Positions 24,391 through 33,882 of a stretch of 64,000 nt of DNA are shown here, in pieces. Position 1 is the first letter of the stretch. Each line of letters opens with the position of its first letter. Both the position numbers and the translations under genes were made by a program. Origin of the DNA: Curtobacterium sp. S6 (lineage in GTDB: Bacteria; Actinomycetota; Actinomycetes; Actinomycetales; Micrococcaceae); NCBI RefSeq assembly GCF_000710345.2, contig NZ_JHEL01000009.1, positions 62,001 through 126,000 of the forward strand. The letters run 5' to 3'. The notes below the pieces were generated by a model. It saw nothing but the letters and a program-made list of their open reading frames with translations. It searched no databases and was not told where the DNA came from.

Positions 24391-27300
24391 TCCACGGACG
24401 CCGAATCCGGCCCCGAGGCCTTGCGGGGAGCGGACCGGAGGCGAGGATTCGAGCCCGGCCGCACGAAGGGAAAGGCCAAGACCCCGCGGATGGGTGCTCC
24501 CGTGAGCATCATGATCAGGCGGTCGATGCCGATGCCCATGCCGCCCGTGGGCGGAAGGCCGGTCTCCAGGGCATCGAGGAAGTCCTCGTCGATCTGCATC
24601 GCCTCGAGGTCGCCCGCGGCGGCCTTGAGGGACTGCTCGGTGAGGCGGCGACGTTGCTCGAGCGCGTCGGCCATCTCGGAGTAGGCGGTTCCCATCTCGG
24701 TGCCGTTGATGACCAGGTCCCACCGTTCGGCGAGGCCCGGCTCGCTACGGTGCGGACCCGCCAGCGGGGAGGTCTCCACGGGGAAGTCCTTGTAGAACGT
24801 GGGGCGGGAGGTCTTGGCCTCGACCAGTTCGCCGTAGAGCTCTTCGATGACCGCGCCCGGACCCATGTCGTCGCGGACGTGAATCTCGTGCTCGCGGGCC
24901 AGGCGCAGGAGATCCTCGAAGTCGGTGTCGAGGCCCACGGGCCGCCCCACGGCCTCAGACAGGGCCTGGCACACGCTCACGACCGGCCACGGGCCGGAGA
25001 CGTCCGTCAGCACGGCCTCCTGGCGGGGATCCTTGGGATCCTCGCCGAGGCGCAACGGCAGAACCACCTCGCCGAAGACCTCGCGGGCGGCGTTCTTGAG
25101 GATGCGTTCGGTCAGCTCCCGCATGACGTTGTAGTCCGCGTACGGCTGGTAGGCCTCCAGCACGGTGAATTCGGGATTGTGCGTCGCGTCGGCTCCCTCA
25201 TTGCGGAAGTCGCGACCCAATTCGTAGACCGGTCCCATGTCGCCGACGACCAACCGCTTGAGGTACAGCTCGGGGGCGATGCGCAGGGTGAGGTCCACGC
25301 CGTAGGCATTGATGAACGTCTTGAACGGCCTCGCGCTGGCGCCGCCGTGGACCGTGTTGAGCATCGGGGTCTCGACCTCGAGGTAATTTTGCTCGTCGAG
25401 GGTCCGGCGGATCGACCGGATCGTCGCCGAACGGATCCGAAGGCGATGGGACTCGGCCGGGTTGACGATCAGATCCATCGAACGACGCCGGAGCCTGGCC
25501 TCGGGATCGGTGAAGGAATCGAACGGGATCGGGTGCAGGCACTTGGAGAGCATGTCCCAGGACTCCACGATTAGCGACGGCGTCCCGTTGCGCGAGGCGC
25601 CGATCCGGCCGCGCAACAGCACGTGGTCGCCGGTGTCGATCCAGCGGATGGCGCGGCGGGTTTCACTGCCGCACACCGAGTCGTCCAGGACAGCCTGGAC
25701 CACGGTTCCGTGTTCGTAGAGGTCCAGGAAGCTGACCTTGCCGTGACGGCGGATCGACCGGACGCGTCCGGTAACCGACAGCGCCGAATCCGCGGCGGGC
25801 ACGGGGGCCTGCGCGTGACCCGAGGCTCGCGTAGACTCGCCGGCCGCGTGCGAGCCGCTGCCGACGCGGGCCTCCGCGGCCTCGGGCGAGGCCAACAGGG
25901 ACGCGAAGGAACGCACGCTCATGCCCTCCCCGGTGCCCTTGGGGTAAGGCTCGATGCCGGCTTCCCGCATCTGCTCGAGGTGGGCGATGCGGTGCCGCGT
26001 CTGGTCGGACCACGTCGGTTCCAGGTCCTCGGCGGCCACCCGGCGTCGTTCGATCTCCCGGAGACGGCCGAGTTCGTGGTTGCCGAGGGTTCCCGCCTGA
26101 CTCGGTTTGTGCGTCAGCCAGGCGGGGAGGAAGCCCTCCGCCACCCCGCAGGCGATACCCACCGGGCCCAGCGTCACATAGGACTCGACGCAGATGTATC
26201 GCGGGACCCACGAGGGGCTGAATTTTTGGTTGAACTTATAGAGACGCTCGAGCTGCAGGAATCGGTCCAGAACCCCCAAGACCGAGGACCCAAACTTGGT
26301 CAGCGGGTTGGCCCCGAGCTCCTCGGAACGCGCGAAAGTCTCGCGGAACATCGCAAAGTTCAGGGAAACCCGGCCGACACCCAGGCCTTCGGCCTCCTCC
26401 ATCATCTTGACGATCATGAATTCCGTGGTGCCGTTGGGGGCCCCGGGGGCGCGCCGCATGACGTCGAGGGACAGCCCGTTGCCTCCCCACGGCACGAAGG
26501 AGAGCAGGCCGATGGGGGAGCCGTCGGGCGAGTAGGCCACGAGGATCACCGTGCGGTAGTCCGCCGGATCCCCCACCCGATTCAGGGCCATCGAAAAGCC
26601 CCGTTCGATCTTGCCGTGGCGCCACTCGTCGGTCAGCGAGGCGACGCGTTCGCGTTGCTCGTCCGTGAGGTCGCCCTGCCGGGCGATCTTGACGGTCACC
26701 CCCTCGCGTTCCAAGCGTTGGAAGCTGTGGCGGATCTCGGTCATCGACGTGTTGTTCAGGGAGAAGCGGTCCGGGTAGAGGATCGCCTCGTCGCCCATGC
26801 TGATGACCGTCATGCCGGCCCGCGCGTAGGCGCGGGCGCCGTCGCGGCTCGCGCTGATGACCGCGGGAATCCAGCCGTATTCGCGGGCCTCGCTCTTCCA
26901 CTCCTGGCTCGCGTTCTCCCAGGAGGCGTGTTCACCGATGGGATCGCCAGAGGCGAGCGAGACCGAGCCGAAGACGCGATAGGTCACGGCCGCGCGGCCG
27001 TCGTCGGAAAACGCGGTGGACTTCTCTCGGCGCGTGCCGAAATAGGCCAGCGAATCCTGATGCCCGTAATCACGCAGCAGGCTTCGCAGGCGAAGCTCGC
27101 GCTCGCCGGTCCACGAGTGCACCGGGCGGGCCGAGCGCAAGAAGACCCAGATCGCCACGATCGCGGTGATGCCGTAGACCGTGGAGATGATTTGGATGGA
27201 CCACGGAGGGATCCCGTGAAGGTGGCTCATGATCGCCGGGGAGGTTCCTCCCAGGGCGCGGAGCATCACGTGGCCGACGTCGGATGCGGAATCCAGTGGG

Positions 27301-27860
27301 AGGAAGATCCACGCGAGGAGCGCGGCGAGGACCAGACCGATCAGCAGGACCAAGAATGCGGCACCGTAGGAGGCCCGCACGATGCGCGCCGGGAACTCCC
27401 GTCGGCCGCGAAACAGCAGGAACAACATGACGAGGCCCACGACCGCCCCGACGTAATCCCAGACCGGGTGCTCTAAGGGGGCTTCGGCCCAGACCTCGTT
27501 CCATTGGTCCGAGATGGGGAAGGCGATGGCGGACAAGACGCCCAGCAAAACCCCGGTGAGCTGGAAGAACATGGCAGCCCACAGGCCGGCGCGCTTGCGC
27601 CGGAGCAACGCCCAGAAGATGACCGCGGTGATGACGAGCGTGATCAGGCTTCTCTCGACCGGGACGTTCAGGATGCCGAAGAGGAACTCGAAGACGCCGG
27701 TCCGGTCGTGACGCGTCGGTCGCGTGACGATCAGCGCGACGTTCATGAAGGTCGCCAGGGCGTAGAGCCAGATCATCAAGCGGGCCGTGCGGCGTCCCTG
27801 ATGGGCCCCTTCCGTGGCGCGAGAGGAGGAAGCGCGGTTCGAGGTGCGTCGGATGCTCAT
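24387..27860 (-). CDS. lysX: Bifunctional lysyl-phosphatidylglycerol synthase/lysyl-tRNA synthetase
   Basis: 1157 residues, the full LysX architecture. About seven membrane segments occupy residues 25-235; an MprF-type transferase domain follows (about 240-560, with AVISASRDGARAYARAGMT and FVPWGGNGLSLDVMRRAPG). Then an OB-fold (about 690-790) and a class II synthetase core with motif 2 around DFRNEGADATHNPEFTVLEA and motif 3 GGMGIGIDRLIMMLTG. It charges tRNA-Lys and transfers lysine to phosphatidylglycerol, lowering surface charge against cationic peptides. Preceded after three bases by a putative aminoacyl-PG hydrolase, and overlapped by a small membrane-protein gene. Confidence 0.93.
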   Translation of the reverse strand: MSIRRTSNRASSSRATEGAHQGRRTARLMIWLYALATFMNVALIVTRPTRHDRTGVFEFLFGILNVPVERSLITLVITAVIFWALLRRKRAGLWAAMFFQLTGVLLGVLSAIAFPISDQWNEVWAEAPLEHPVWDYVGAVVGLVMLFLLFRGRREFPARIVRASYGAAFLVLLIGLVLAALLAWIFLPLDSASDVGHVMLRALGGTSPAIMSHLHGIPPWSIQIISTVYGITAIVAIWVFLRSARPVHSWTGERELRLRSLLRDYGHQDSLAYFGTRREKSTAFSDDGRAAVTYRVFGSVSLASGDPIGEHASWENASQEWKSEAREYGWIPAVISASRDGARAYARAGMTVISMGDEAILYPDRFSLNNTSMTEIRHSFQRLEREGVTVKIARQGDLTDEQRERVASLTDEWRHGKIERGFSMALNRVGDPADYRTVILVAYSPDGSPIGLLSFVPWGGNGLSLDVMRRAPGAPNGTTEFMIVKMMEEAEGLGVGRVSLNFAMFRETFARSEELGANPLTKFGSSVLGVLDRFLQLERLYKFNQKFSPSWVPRYICVESYVTLGPVGIACGVAEGFLPAWLTHKPSQAGTLGNHELGRLREIERRRVAAEDLEPTWSDQTRHRIAHLEQMREAGIEPYPKGTGEGMSVRSFASLLASPEAAEARVGSGSHAAGESTRASGHAQAPVPAADSALSVTGRVRSIRRHGKVSFLDLYEHGTVVQAVLDDSVCGSETRRAIRWIDTGDHVLLRGRIGASRNGTPSLIVESWDMLSKCLHPIPFDSFTDPEARLRRRSMDLIVNPAESHRLRIRSATIRSIRRTLDEQNYLEVETPMLNTVHGGASARPFKTFINAYGVDLTLRIAPELYLKRLVVGDMGPVYELGRDFRNEGADATHNPEFTVLEAYQPYADYNVMRELTERILKNAAREVFGEVVLPLRLGEDPKDPRQEAVLTDVSGPWPVVSVCQALSEAVGRPVGLDTDFEDLLRLAREHEIHVRDDMGPGAVIEELYGELVEAKTSRPTFYKDFPVETSPLAGPHRSEPGLAERWDLVINGTEMGTAYSEMADALEQRRRLTEQSLKAAAGDLEAMQIDEDFLDALETGLPPTGGMGIGIDRLIMMLTGAPIRGVLAFPFVRPGSNPRLRSAPRKASGPDSASVE

Positions 27861-27863
27861 CGA

Positions 27864-29048
27864 TCAATTCCGTGAGGTGTGGGGCAGAGGGGCAAAGAAC
27901 GGACTGCTGTGGCCCAACCAGGTCAGGCTCTTGACCATACCGGGCAGCCAGACGTCCTGACGATGGCCGCCGGAAGCGACCGAATCCACGGTCAGCGAGG
28001 TCTCTCCGGAGACGTGGCCGCGGAACGCGGACAGCGAGGGCCAGGACAGGGGATCATCACGGCTGGAGAAGTAGTGGAGGTTGACGTGGGCCGTTCCGGT
28101 CGAGGCGATGCGGGGCAGGTCGTACCGGGGGTCGTCGGGCTCGTTCCAGCGCTGACCCTTGGTGTAGTCGGGCGTGAAGTAACCGGACTGCACGAGGCCC
28201 GAGGCGAAGAGATCGGGGTGGCGCAGGCTCAACATCGCCGAGCAGAATCCGCCCGCGCTGTATCCGGTGGTCGCCCACGCTTGGGGGTTGTCTCCGACGC
28301 GCAGATTCTCCTTCACCCAGGGGACCACGTCCTTCGTGATGAAGGTTTCGGCCCGGGGGGTCTTTTTGCGCGGCTGATCGATCGTGCCGTCCACGCACTC
28401 GGAGTCGTAGGTTCCGGGCATGACATCCGGGACGATGAAGATCGAATCGCGGAGGCGGCCCTCGTCCACGGCCCGTTGGATGAGGTGCCCGTAGTCGAGG
28501 GACTTGGAGTACGTCTGCGGGGACCCGGGGAACCCCGTGAAGCCCATGATCACCGGGTACATCTGGTCGCTGTTGTGCAGGTATGACTTCGGCAACCACA
28601 CCATGACGTTGTAGGTCTGGCCGCTTTCCGCGCCGGGCAGCGAGACGCTGAAGTACTGGCCGTGATCCGCCGCGTCGGAGATCTTGTCTTGAAAAGCGGG
28701 GTTGTCCTGCGGGTTCTTCTGCAGGTCGGTGAGTTGTCCGGTGATGGCCTGGGGAGCGACCCGGCTGGGGGACGCTGCCCCGTACGACTGCCGGGGCAGC
28801 GCCGTCGCCGCGCCTCCCGTGAGGTCGGACCACGAGGTGTACCAACTGTTCTGCCGGTTCAGCCACGCCGCGACCGAGGTGAGGATCAGCACCGAGACGA
28901 GCAGCATGACCACCGCCTGGGCCGCATAGTTGATCAGGCGGCGGCGGGGCAGACGCGGGAGGAACACGACGGCGAGGAGGAAGACCGCGAGGGTGAGGAC
29001 CCAGAGCGCGATCAAGAAGCCCCATTCCGTGAGCTCAAAAACCTGCAT
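27864..29048 (-). CDS. Alpha/beta-hydrolase, probable aminoacyl-phosphatidylglycerol hydrolase
   Basis: 394 residues; two or three N-terminal membrane segments (about 8-30 and 42-62), then an esterase-D/Fes-type hydrolase domain outside the membrane. The nucleophile elbow is TTGYSAGGFCS; the catalytic His is likely in ASGGHRQDVW. AAGGAGG precedes the ATG. The gene sits three bases before lysX. In Enterococcus (AhyD) and Corynebacterium (AlpgH), hydrolases of this type remove amino acids from aminoacyl-PG next to the synthase, so the same role is likely here. Confidence 0.75.
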   Translation of the reverse strand: MQVFELTEWGFLIALWVLTLAVFLLAVVFLPRLPRRRLINYAAQAVVMLLVSVLILTSVAAWLNRQNSWYTSWSDLTGGAATALPRQSYGAASPSRVAPQAITGQLTDLQKNPQDNPAFQDKISDAADHGQYFSVSLPGAESGQTYNVMVWLPKSYLHNSDQMYPVIMGFTGFPGSPQTYSKSLDYGHLIQRAVDEGRLRDSIFIVPDVMPGTYDSECVDGTIDQPRKKTPRAETFITKDVVPWVKENLRVGDNPQAWATTGYSAGGFCSAMLSLRHPDLFASGLVQSGYFTPDYTKGQRWNEPDDPRYDLPRIASTGTAHVNLHYFSSRDDPLSWPSLSAFRGHVSGETSLTVDSVASGGHRQDVWLPGMVKSLTWLGHSSPFFAPLPHTSRN

Positions 29049-29107
29049 GGATCCTCCTTGACGTCCACCGGCGCACTCTGCGCATGTCGCGCCGCAAGTC
29101 TACGTGG

Positions 29108-30412
29108 TCAGGCGGGAGTCTTGGTCTCGGAGCGTGCGATGCCGCCGTCGAAACTTTCTTCCGGCCCCGGGTGAGCCTGGCGATGCCGTCGGCTTCGCGC
29201 CGCGAGCAGGGCCCCGCCCAGGACCGCGGCGAGGGCCGACCCCGTGAGGATCGCGACCTTGGCGGTATCGCCCGAGGCGCTGCCGGGGTCAAAGCTCAGC
29301 TCGGAGATCAACAGCGACACCGTGAAACCGATACCCGCGACCACCGACAGACCAATCACGTCCGCCCACGAGATGCTGGGGTCCAGGCTTGGGCCGCGGA
29401 ACCGGGTGACCAGCCAGGTGGCACCGGTGATGCCGAGGCACTTGCCGGCCAGGAGCCCGACCACGATCCCGAGGGCAATCGGGCTGGCGAGCGCGTCGGT
29501 GAAACCGCGCAGGCCGCCGATCGCGACCCCGGCGGAGAAAAACGCGAAGATCGGCACGCACAGGCCCGCCGACAAGGGGCGCAGGCGGTGCTCGAGCACC
29601 TCGGAGAGCCCGTGCTCGCTGGTCTCGGGAGTCCGGGCCCCGGACCGCACCGGCACGCAGAAACCGAGCAGGACGCCCGCGATCGTCGCGTGCACCCCGG
29701 ACCCGAGGAAGAGCACCCAGGTCGCGACGCCGAGGGGGAGAAGGATCAGCCACGCCGCCGCGGGCGAGAGGTGGAAGAGCCGCTCCCCGCGGTAGGCGAC
29801 GAGCGCGTAGAGGGCCAGCGGGATCGCGGCCGCGAGCAGGAGGCCCAGGTTGAGGTCCGCCGAATAGAAGACCGCGATGATCGTGATCGCGATGAGGTCG
29901 TCCACGACCGCGAGCGTCAGCAGAAAGGTGCGCACCGCCGAGGGCAGGTGACGCCCCACGACCGCGAGGACCGCCACGGCGAAGGCGATGTCGGTGGCGG
30001 TCGGGATGGCCCAGCCGCCCAGCGCCTGCCCACCGGTCGAGGCATTGACCGCCACGAAAATGATCGCCGGGAGGGCGACGCCGCCGACGGCCGCGGCCAT
30101 GGGCACGACCGCCGTGCGCGGATCCCGCAGGTCGCCCAGGGTGAATTCTTTCTTCAGCTCGAGACCTACGAGGAAGAAGAACACGGCCAGCAACCCGTCG
30201 GAGGCCCAGTGGCCCACGCTCAGATCGAGGTCGATCGCCCCGAGCTGGAAACCGAGGTGCTGGTCGCGGACGGCGAAGTACCAGGACGAGGCGCCGGTGT
30301 TCGCGACGACGAGGGCCGCCACGGTGGCGAGAAGCAGAATGATTCCGCCCATGGGCTCGGAGCGCAGGGCGTGGCCCAGGCGGCCGATGAGGGAAGGTGC
30401 ACGGTGTGACAT
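29108..30412 (-). CDS. nhaA: Na+/H+ antiporter NhaA
   Basis: 434 residues from the ATG at 30412 (AGGAGA upstream). Family motifs: SEPMGGIILLLATVAALVVA in the first segment, LLAVFFFLVGLELKKEF, GWAIPTATDIAFAVAVLAVV, and the paired transport aspartates in LAVVDDLIAITI. It exchanges external protons for internal Na+. It lies 59 bases before the hydrolase-lysX genes and may be co-transcribed with them. Confidence 0.93.
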   Translation of the reverse strand: MSHRAPSLIGRLGHALRSEPMGGIILLLATVAALVVANTGASSWYFAVRDQHLGFQLGAIDLDLSVGHWASDGLLAVFFFLVGLELKKEFTLGDLRDPRTAVVPMAAAVGGVALPAIIFVAVNASTGGQALGGWAIPTATDIAFAVAVLAVVGRHLPSAVRTFLLTLAVVDDLIAITIIAVFYSADLNLGLLLAAAIPLALYALVAYRGERLFHLSPAAAWLILLPLGVATWVLFLGSGVHATIAGVLLGFCVPVRSGARTPETSEHGLSEVLEHRLRPLSAGLCVPIFAFFSAGVAIGGLRGFTDALASPIALGIVVGLLAGKCLGITGATWLVTRFRGPSLDPSISWADVIGLSVVAGIGFTVSLLISELSFDPGSASGDTAKVAILTGSALAAVLGGALLAARSRRHRQAHPGPEESFDGGIARSETKTPA

Positions 30413-30694
30413 GTGGTCTCCTGTGAAGGGTCGAGAACCGACGGACGGCCATCGGCACCGCCGATGACATGAAAGCGCGCGAAACACGCTTGCCGACCAG
30501 ACTTCCCGGCACACCAGAACCACCTATTGTACGGGGTGGTTACCGGACGGTCCATGGCACCGGTCACGCGTCGCCCCATGTCGGGGACCAGAAATGTGTG
30601 CGTCAGAAAAAGGTCGCGCGGACGGCGTAAGGCATAATGTCGGTGTCATGCTGATCGAGGGGTCAGCCCAGAAAAGTTCAGCGGGAGAGGTCCG

Positions 30695-31216
30695 GTGTCG
30701 CACGTGCCCAAAGATCAGCGCGAGCCCCAGTGGCTCTCAGCGGAAGAGCGCGAGGCGTGGCTCTGCCTCTCGGCCATCATGTTCCAGCTCCCCGGACAGC
30801 TCGAGAATCAGCTTCAGCGCGACGCCCACCTCGGATTCGTCGAGTACATGGTCTTGGCGATGCTCTCCGAGGCACCGGACGAGCACCTGACGATGACCGA
30901 ACTCTCCACGCAGACCAACACCCGCCTGGCCCGGCTCTCCCGCGTCGTGAAGCGTCTCGAAGAGGACGGCCTCGTGGAGCGCACCACCTCGGAGACCGAC
31001 CGTCGCGTGAGCATCTGCCACTTGCGCCAACCCGGCCGCGACACCGTGGTCGCCGCCGCACCCGGCCACGTCCAGCAGGTGCGCGCGGCCGTCTTCAACC
31101 GACTCTCCAAACGTCAGGTCACGCAGCTCGCGGGCATCGGGGAGGCGCTTCTGGGCGGCAGGCCGTCGGCGATCGTCGCCGCCCAGCTGGCCAAGGGCTC
31201 GCAACCGAGGTCCTGA
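30695..31216 (+). CDS. MarR-family regulator
   Basis: 173 residues, GTG start with GGGAGAGG upstream. The winged helix-turn-helix is clear: LTMTELSTQTNTRLARLSRV (recognition region) and a wing with TTSETDRRVSIC. Divergent from nhaA across a 282-base region, so nhaA and the lysX operon are possible targets. Ligand unknown. The intergenic region holds no visible RNA or large palindrome. Confidence 0.87.
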   Translation: MSHVPKDQREPQWLSAEEREAWLCLSAIMFQLPGQLENQLQRDAHLGFVEYMVLAMLSEAPDEHLTMTELSTQTNTRLARLSRVVKRLEEDGLVERTTSETDRRVSICHLRQPGRDTVVAAAPGHVQQVRAAVFNRLSKRQVTQLAGIGEALLGGRPSAIVAAQLAKGSQPRS

Positions 31217-31232
31217 CCCGTAGGCGCCACCG

Positions 31233-31991
31233 TCACCGGCGCGGGGTATTTCCGGACGCGGTGAAGAAAATGTGCGCGTCGTGGGAGACGAAGATCGACT
31301 CCCCGTAGAGAAAGCTCTCGCCGTCCCCGTCCAGGGCCGTGATCGAGAGGGCCAAACGCGGTTGCTGATCCGCGATCCCGAGCAGCCGGGCCTCGTCGCG
31401 GGACGGCACGAGCTGCGAGACGCTCAGGTTTTGCTGAGCGATCGTTACCCCGTGGTGCCGCTCCAAATATCCGTAGAGGGATTGCTCCGAGAAGTCCTCC
31501 CGCTCGATCCCGGGAAACCGATCGACGGGAAACCACGTCCGCGAGAGCTGATGCACGGTGCCGTCCACGTAGCGGCGCCGGGTCATGTGAAACACCGGGG
31601 AATGCGGCTCGATCCGCAACGCGCGGGCGACGGAAATATTCGCGCTGACGGGGCCGAATTCCACGACGTCGGAATGGACCCGATGCCCGAAACCCGTGAG
31701 CTGTCCGAAGAAGCCGGTGAACGTGCTGTCAAAGTGTTCGCCCTGGTCGGCTCGGTTCTCGACGGCGGTGCTTTCGGGCCGGCTGACCTTGGTGCCGTGC
31801 CCCCGGTGCCGGGTCAGCAGGCCATCGCGAACGATCTCCTCGATCGCGCGCCGCATGGTGATGCGCGAGACGTCGTATTCGCGGCACATCTCGGCCTCGG
31901 TGGGTAACAGCGCGCCGTCCTCGAGACCGTCGATGCGCGTCCGCAATTGCCGCTCGACAATGCGGTACTTGGGCAACCTCGTCTCGGGCAT
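31233..31991 (-). CDS. GntR/HutC-family regulator
   Basis: 252 residues. N-terminal winged helix (GALLPTEAEMCREYDVSRIT, RHRGHGTKVS) and a C-terminal UTRA ligand domain (about 90-245, with PVFHMTRRRYVDGTVHQLS). Divergent from the OpuC-type importer, which it probably controls. The ligand could be the imported solute or a breakdown product. Confidence 0.88.
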   Translation of the reverse strand: MPETRLPKYRIVERQLRTRIDGLEDGALLPTEAEMCREYDVSRITMRRAIEEIVRDGLLTRHRGHGTKVSRPESTAVENRADQGEHFDSTFTGFFGQLTGFGHRVHSDVVEFGPVSANISVARALRIEPHSPVFHMTRRRYVDGTVHQLSRTWFPVDRFPGIEREDFSEQSLYGYLERHHGVTIAQQNLSVSQLVPSRDEARLLGIADQQPRLALSITALDGDGESFLYGESIFVSHDAHIFFTASGNTPRR

Positions 31992-32091
31992 GCGGCCTCC
32001 TGGATACGGGATCCCGAATGCCTATCTGAGGCGCGGGGGTCTGCGGTACCAGTATGTGTCATGGCGGGCCCCAGATGCACCTTGAGATGTC

Positions 32092-32104
32092 GTAAGCTAC
32101 TTAC
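32092..32104. promoter_or_regulatory. Inverted repeat upstream of the ABC importer
   Basis: GTAAG-CTA-CTTAC, a perfect 13-base inverted repeat between the divergent GntR regulator and the importer operon, 25 bases before the GTG start. It is a reasonable operator for the GntR protein, although the arms are short. Confidence 0.4.
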
Positions 32105-32128
32105 AGTTTGTCCATTGGAGGGACCACC

Positions 32129-33199
32129 GTGGAATCCACATCCGAACACGCCATCGAATTCATCGGGGTCAGCAAACGGTACGCCTCGACCACAGCCGTC
32201 GAGGACCTGAATCTGGCCATTCCGGACGGGCTGATCACGGTGTTCGTGGGGCCTTCGGGCTGCGGCAAGACCACCTCCCTGCGGATGATCAACAGGATGG
32301 TTGAACCCACCGACGGACGCATCCTGATCCAGGGACGCGATCACCGCGACGAGCCGGCGTATCGGCTGCGCCGCTCGATGGGCTACGTCATGCAACAGTC
32401 GGGCCTCCTGCCGCATCGCACCGTCGTGGATAACGTCTCCACCGTGCCCCGGCTCAACGGCCTCTCGGTCAAACAATCCCGCGCTCGCGCCCTCGAGCTG
32501 ATGGACACCGTCGGCCTGGACCGGGGCCTGAGCAAAAGGTATCCCGCGCAGCTGTCCGGCGGCCAGGCGCAACGCGTCGGGGTCGCGCGAGCGCTCGCCG
32601 CGGACTCCCCGATCCTGCTCATGGATGAGCCCTTCTCCGCGGTGGATCCCGTGGTCCGGGCCGATCTTCAGCGCGAGCTGATTCGCCTGCACGAGACCCT
32701 CCGCCGCACGATCGTGTTCGTGACCCACGATATCGACGAGGCCGTGACGCTCGGCCACCGCGTCGCGGTCTTCGGGACGGGCGGCAAGATCGAGCAATTC
32801 GGTAGCCCCGAACAGATTCTCCGGGAGCCCGCCAACGACTTCGTCGCCTCCTTTGTGGGCCACGACCGCGGCACGCGCCGGCTGACGTTCGCCGGCGCCG
32901 ACGCCGTGCCGATCCATCCGCTGGACTCGCCGGACCGCCCGTGGGGCGAGTGGGAGCTGGTCCTCGACGATGCGGGCCGGCCGCAGGGCTGGCGCCTGGG
33001 GGACCGCAACATCACCGGCGGCAGCCTCTTCCGCCGCGGGCAGAGCCTCCGCGAGGCCCTGGACTCGGTGCTTTCCTCTCCCTCGGGGTGGGGCGTCGCC
33101 GTGGACGAATCCGGGGTCGCCCTCGGGATGATCTCCTCCGACGAGGTCATGGACGCGACCACCCGGGAACGCCTGAGCCGCTACGGGGTCGGCTCGTGA
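32129..33199 (+). CDS. OpuC-type ABC importer, ATPase
   Basis: 356 residues from GTG at 32129, chosen because GGAGGG lies six bases upstream; TTG at 32108 is less likely. Walker A FVGPSGCGKTTSLR, signature LSGGQAQRVGVARAL and Walker B ILLMDEPFSAVD are all intact, with a C-terminal CBS-like region (LREALDSVLSSPSGWGVAV, about 300-355). This is the layout of osmoprotectant ATPases such as OpuCA/ProV. It powers uptake of a quaternary amine or similar solute by the two permeases and lipoprotein that follow. Confidence 0.88.
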   Translation: MESTSEHAIEFIGVSKRYASTTAVEDLNLAIPDGLITVFVGPSGCGKTTSLRMINRMVEPTDGRILIQGRDHRDEPAYRLRRSMGYVMQQSGLLPHRTVVDNVSTVPRLNGLSVKQSRARALELMDTVGLDRGLSKRYPAQLSGGQAQRVGVARALAADSPILLMDEPFSAVDPVVRADLQRELIRLHETLRRTIVFVTHDIDEAVTLGHRVAVFGTGGKIEQFGSPEQILREPANDFVASFVGHDRGTRRLTFAGADAVPIHPLDSPDRPWGEWELVLDDAGRPQGWRLGDRNITGGSLFRRGQSLREALDSVLSSPSGWGVAVDESGVALGMISSDEVMDATTRERLSRYGVGS

Positions 33200-33882
33200 C
33201 GTGGCTGTTCCAGAATTTCTCCTACGTCGGTGAGCTCGCGTGGCTTCACCTCGTGCAGTCCGTGTTGCCCGTGATCTTCGGGACGATCGTCTCGATTCCC
33301 ATCGCCCGGTTCTCGGCCGTCCGGCGGGCGCGGGGCTCCGAGGGCAAGGCAAGCGGCCACGGTGCCCGGGGTGGTAAGGCCCGTCGCGGGATCGTCGTGA
33401 ACGCGGCATCTCTGCTGTACACCATCCCGTCGCTGGCGCTGTTCGTGTTGCTTCCGTTGATCCTGGGCACCGCGATCACCTCCCTGACCAACGTGCTGAT
33501 CGCGTTGAGCCTGTACGTGATCGCGATGATGGTGCGCACGTGCGTGGATGCCTTCGAATCCGTGGATGTCGCCGTGCTCGACGCTGCGACCTCGATGGGG
33601 TATCGGCCGGCTCGCCGGTTCTGGGCCGTCGAGTTGCCGCTGTCCATCCCGGTCATGGCCGCGGGATTGCGGGTCGCCCTCGTGTCGAATATTTCGATGG
33701 TCTCGGTCGGCGCCGTGATCGGAATCCAGTCCTTGGGAACGCTGTTCACCGACGGGCTGCGGCGTGACTTCACGACCGAGATCGTCGTGGGCATCGTGTT
33801 GATCGCCCTGCTGGCGATCGTCCTGGACCGGCTGGTGGCCTGGTCCGCCGCGGTCGCAACTCGTTGGCAGGTGAAGGCATGA
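33196..33882 (+). CDS. OpuC-type ABC importer, permease 1
   Basis: 228 residues, GTG start overlapping the ATPase stop (GTGA). About six membrane segments and the binding-protein-dependent EAA loop (LDAATSMGYRPARRFWAVEL). A basic insertion rich in Gly/Lys/Arg (about 40-68) extends an early loop. It pairs with permease 2. Confidence 0.85.
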   Translation: MTWLFQNFSYVGELAWLHLVQSVLPVIFGTIVSIPIARFSAVRRARGSEGKASGHGARGGKARRGIVVNAASLLYTIPSLALFVLLPLILGTAITSLTNVLIALSLYVIAMMVRTCVDAFESVDVAVLDAATSMGYRPARRFWAVELPLSIPVMAAGLRVALVSNISMVSVGAVIGIQSLGTLFTDGLRRDFTTEIVVGIVLIALLAIVLDRLVAWSAAVATRWQVKA

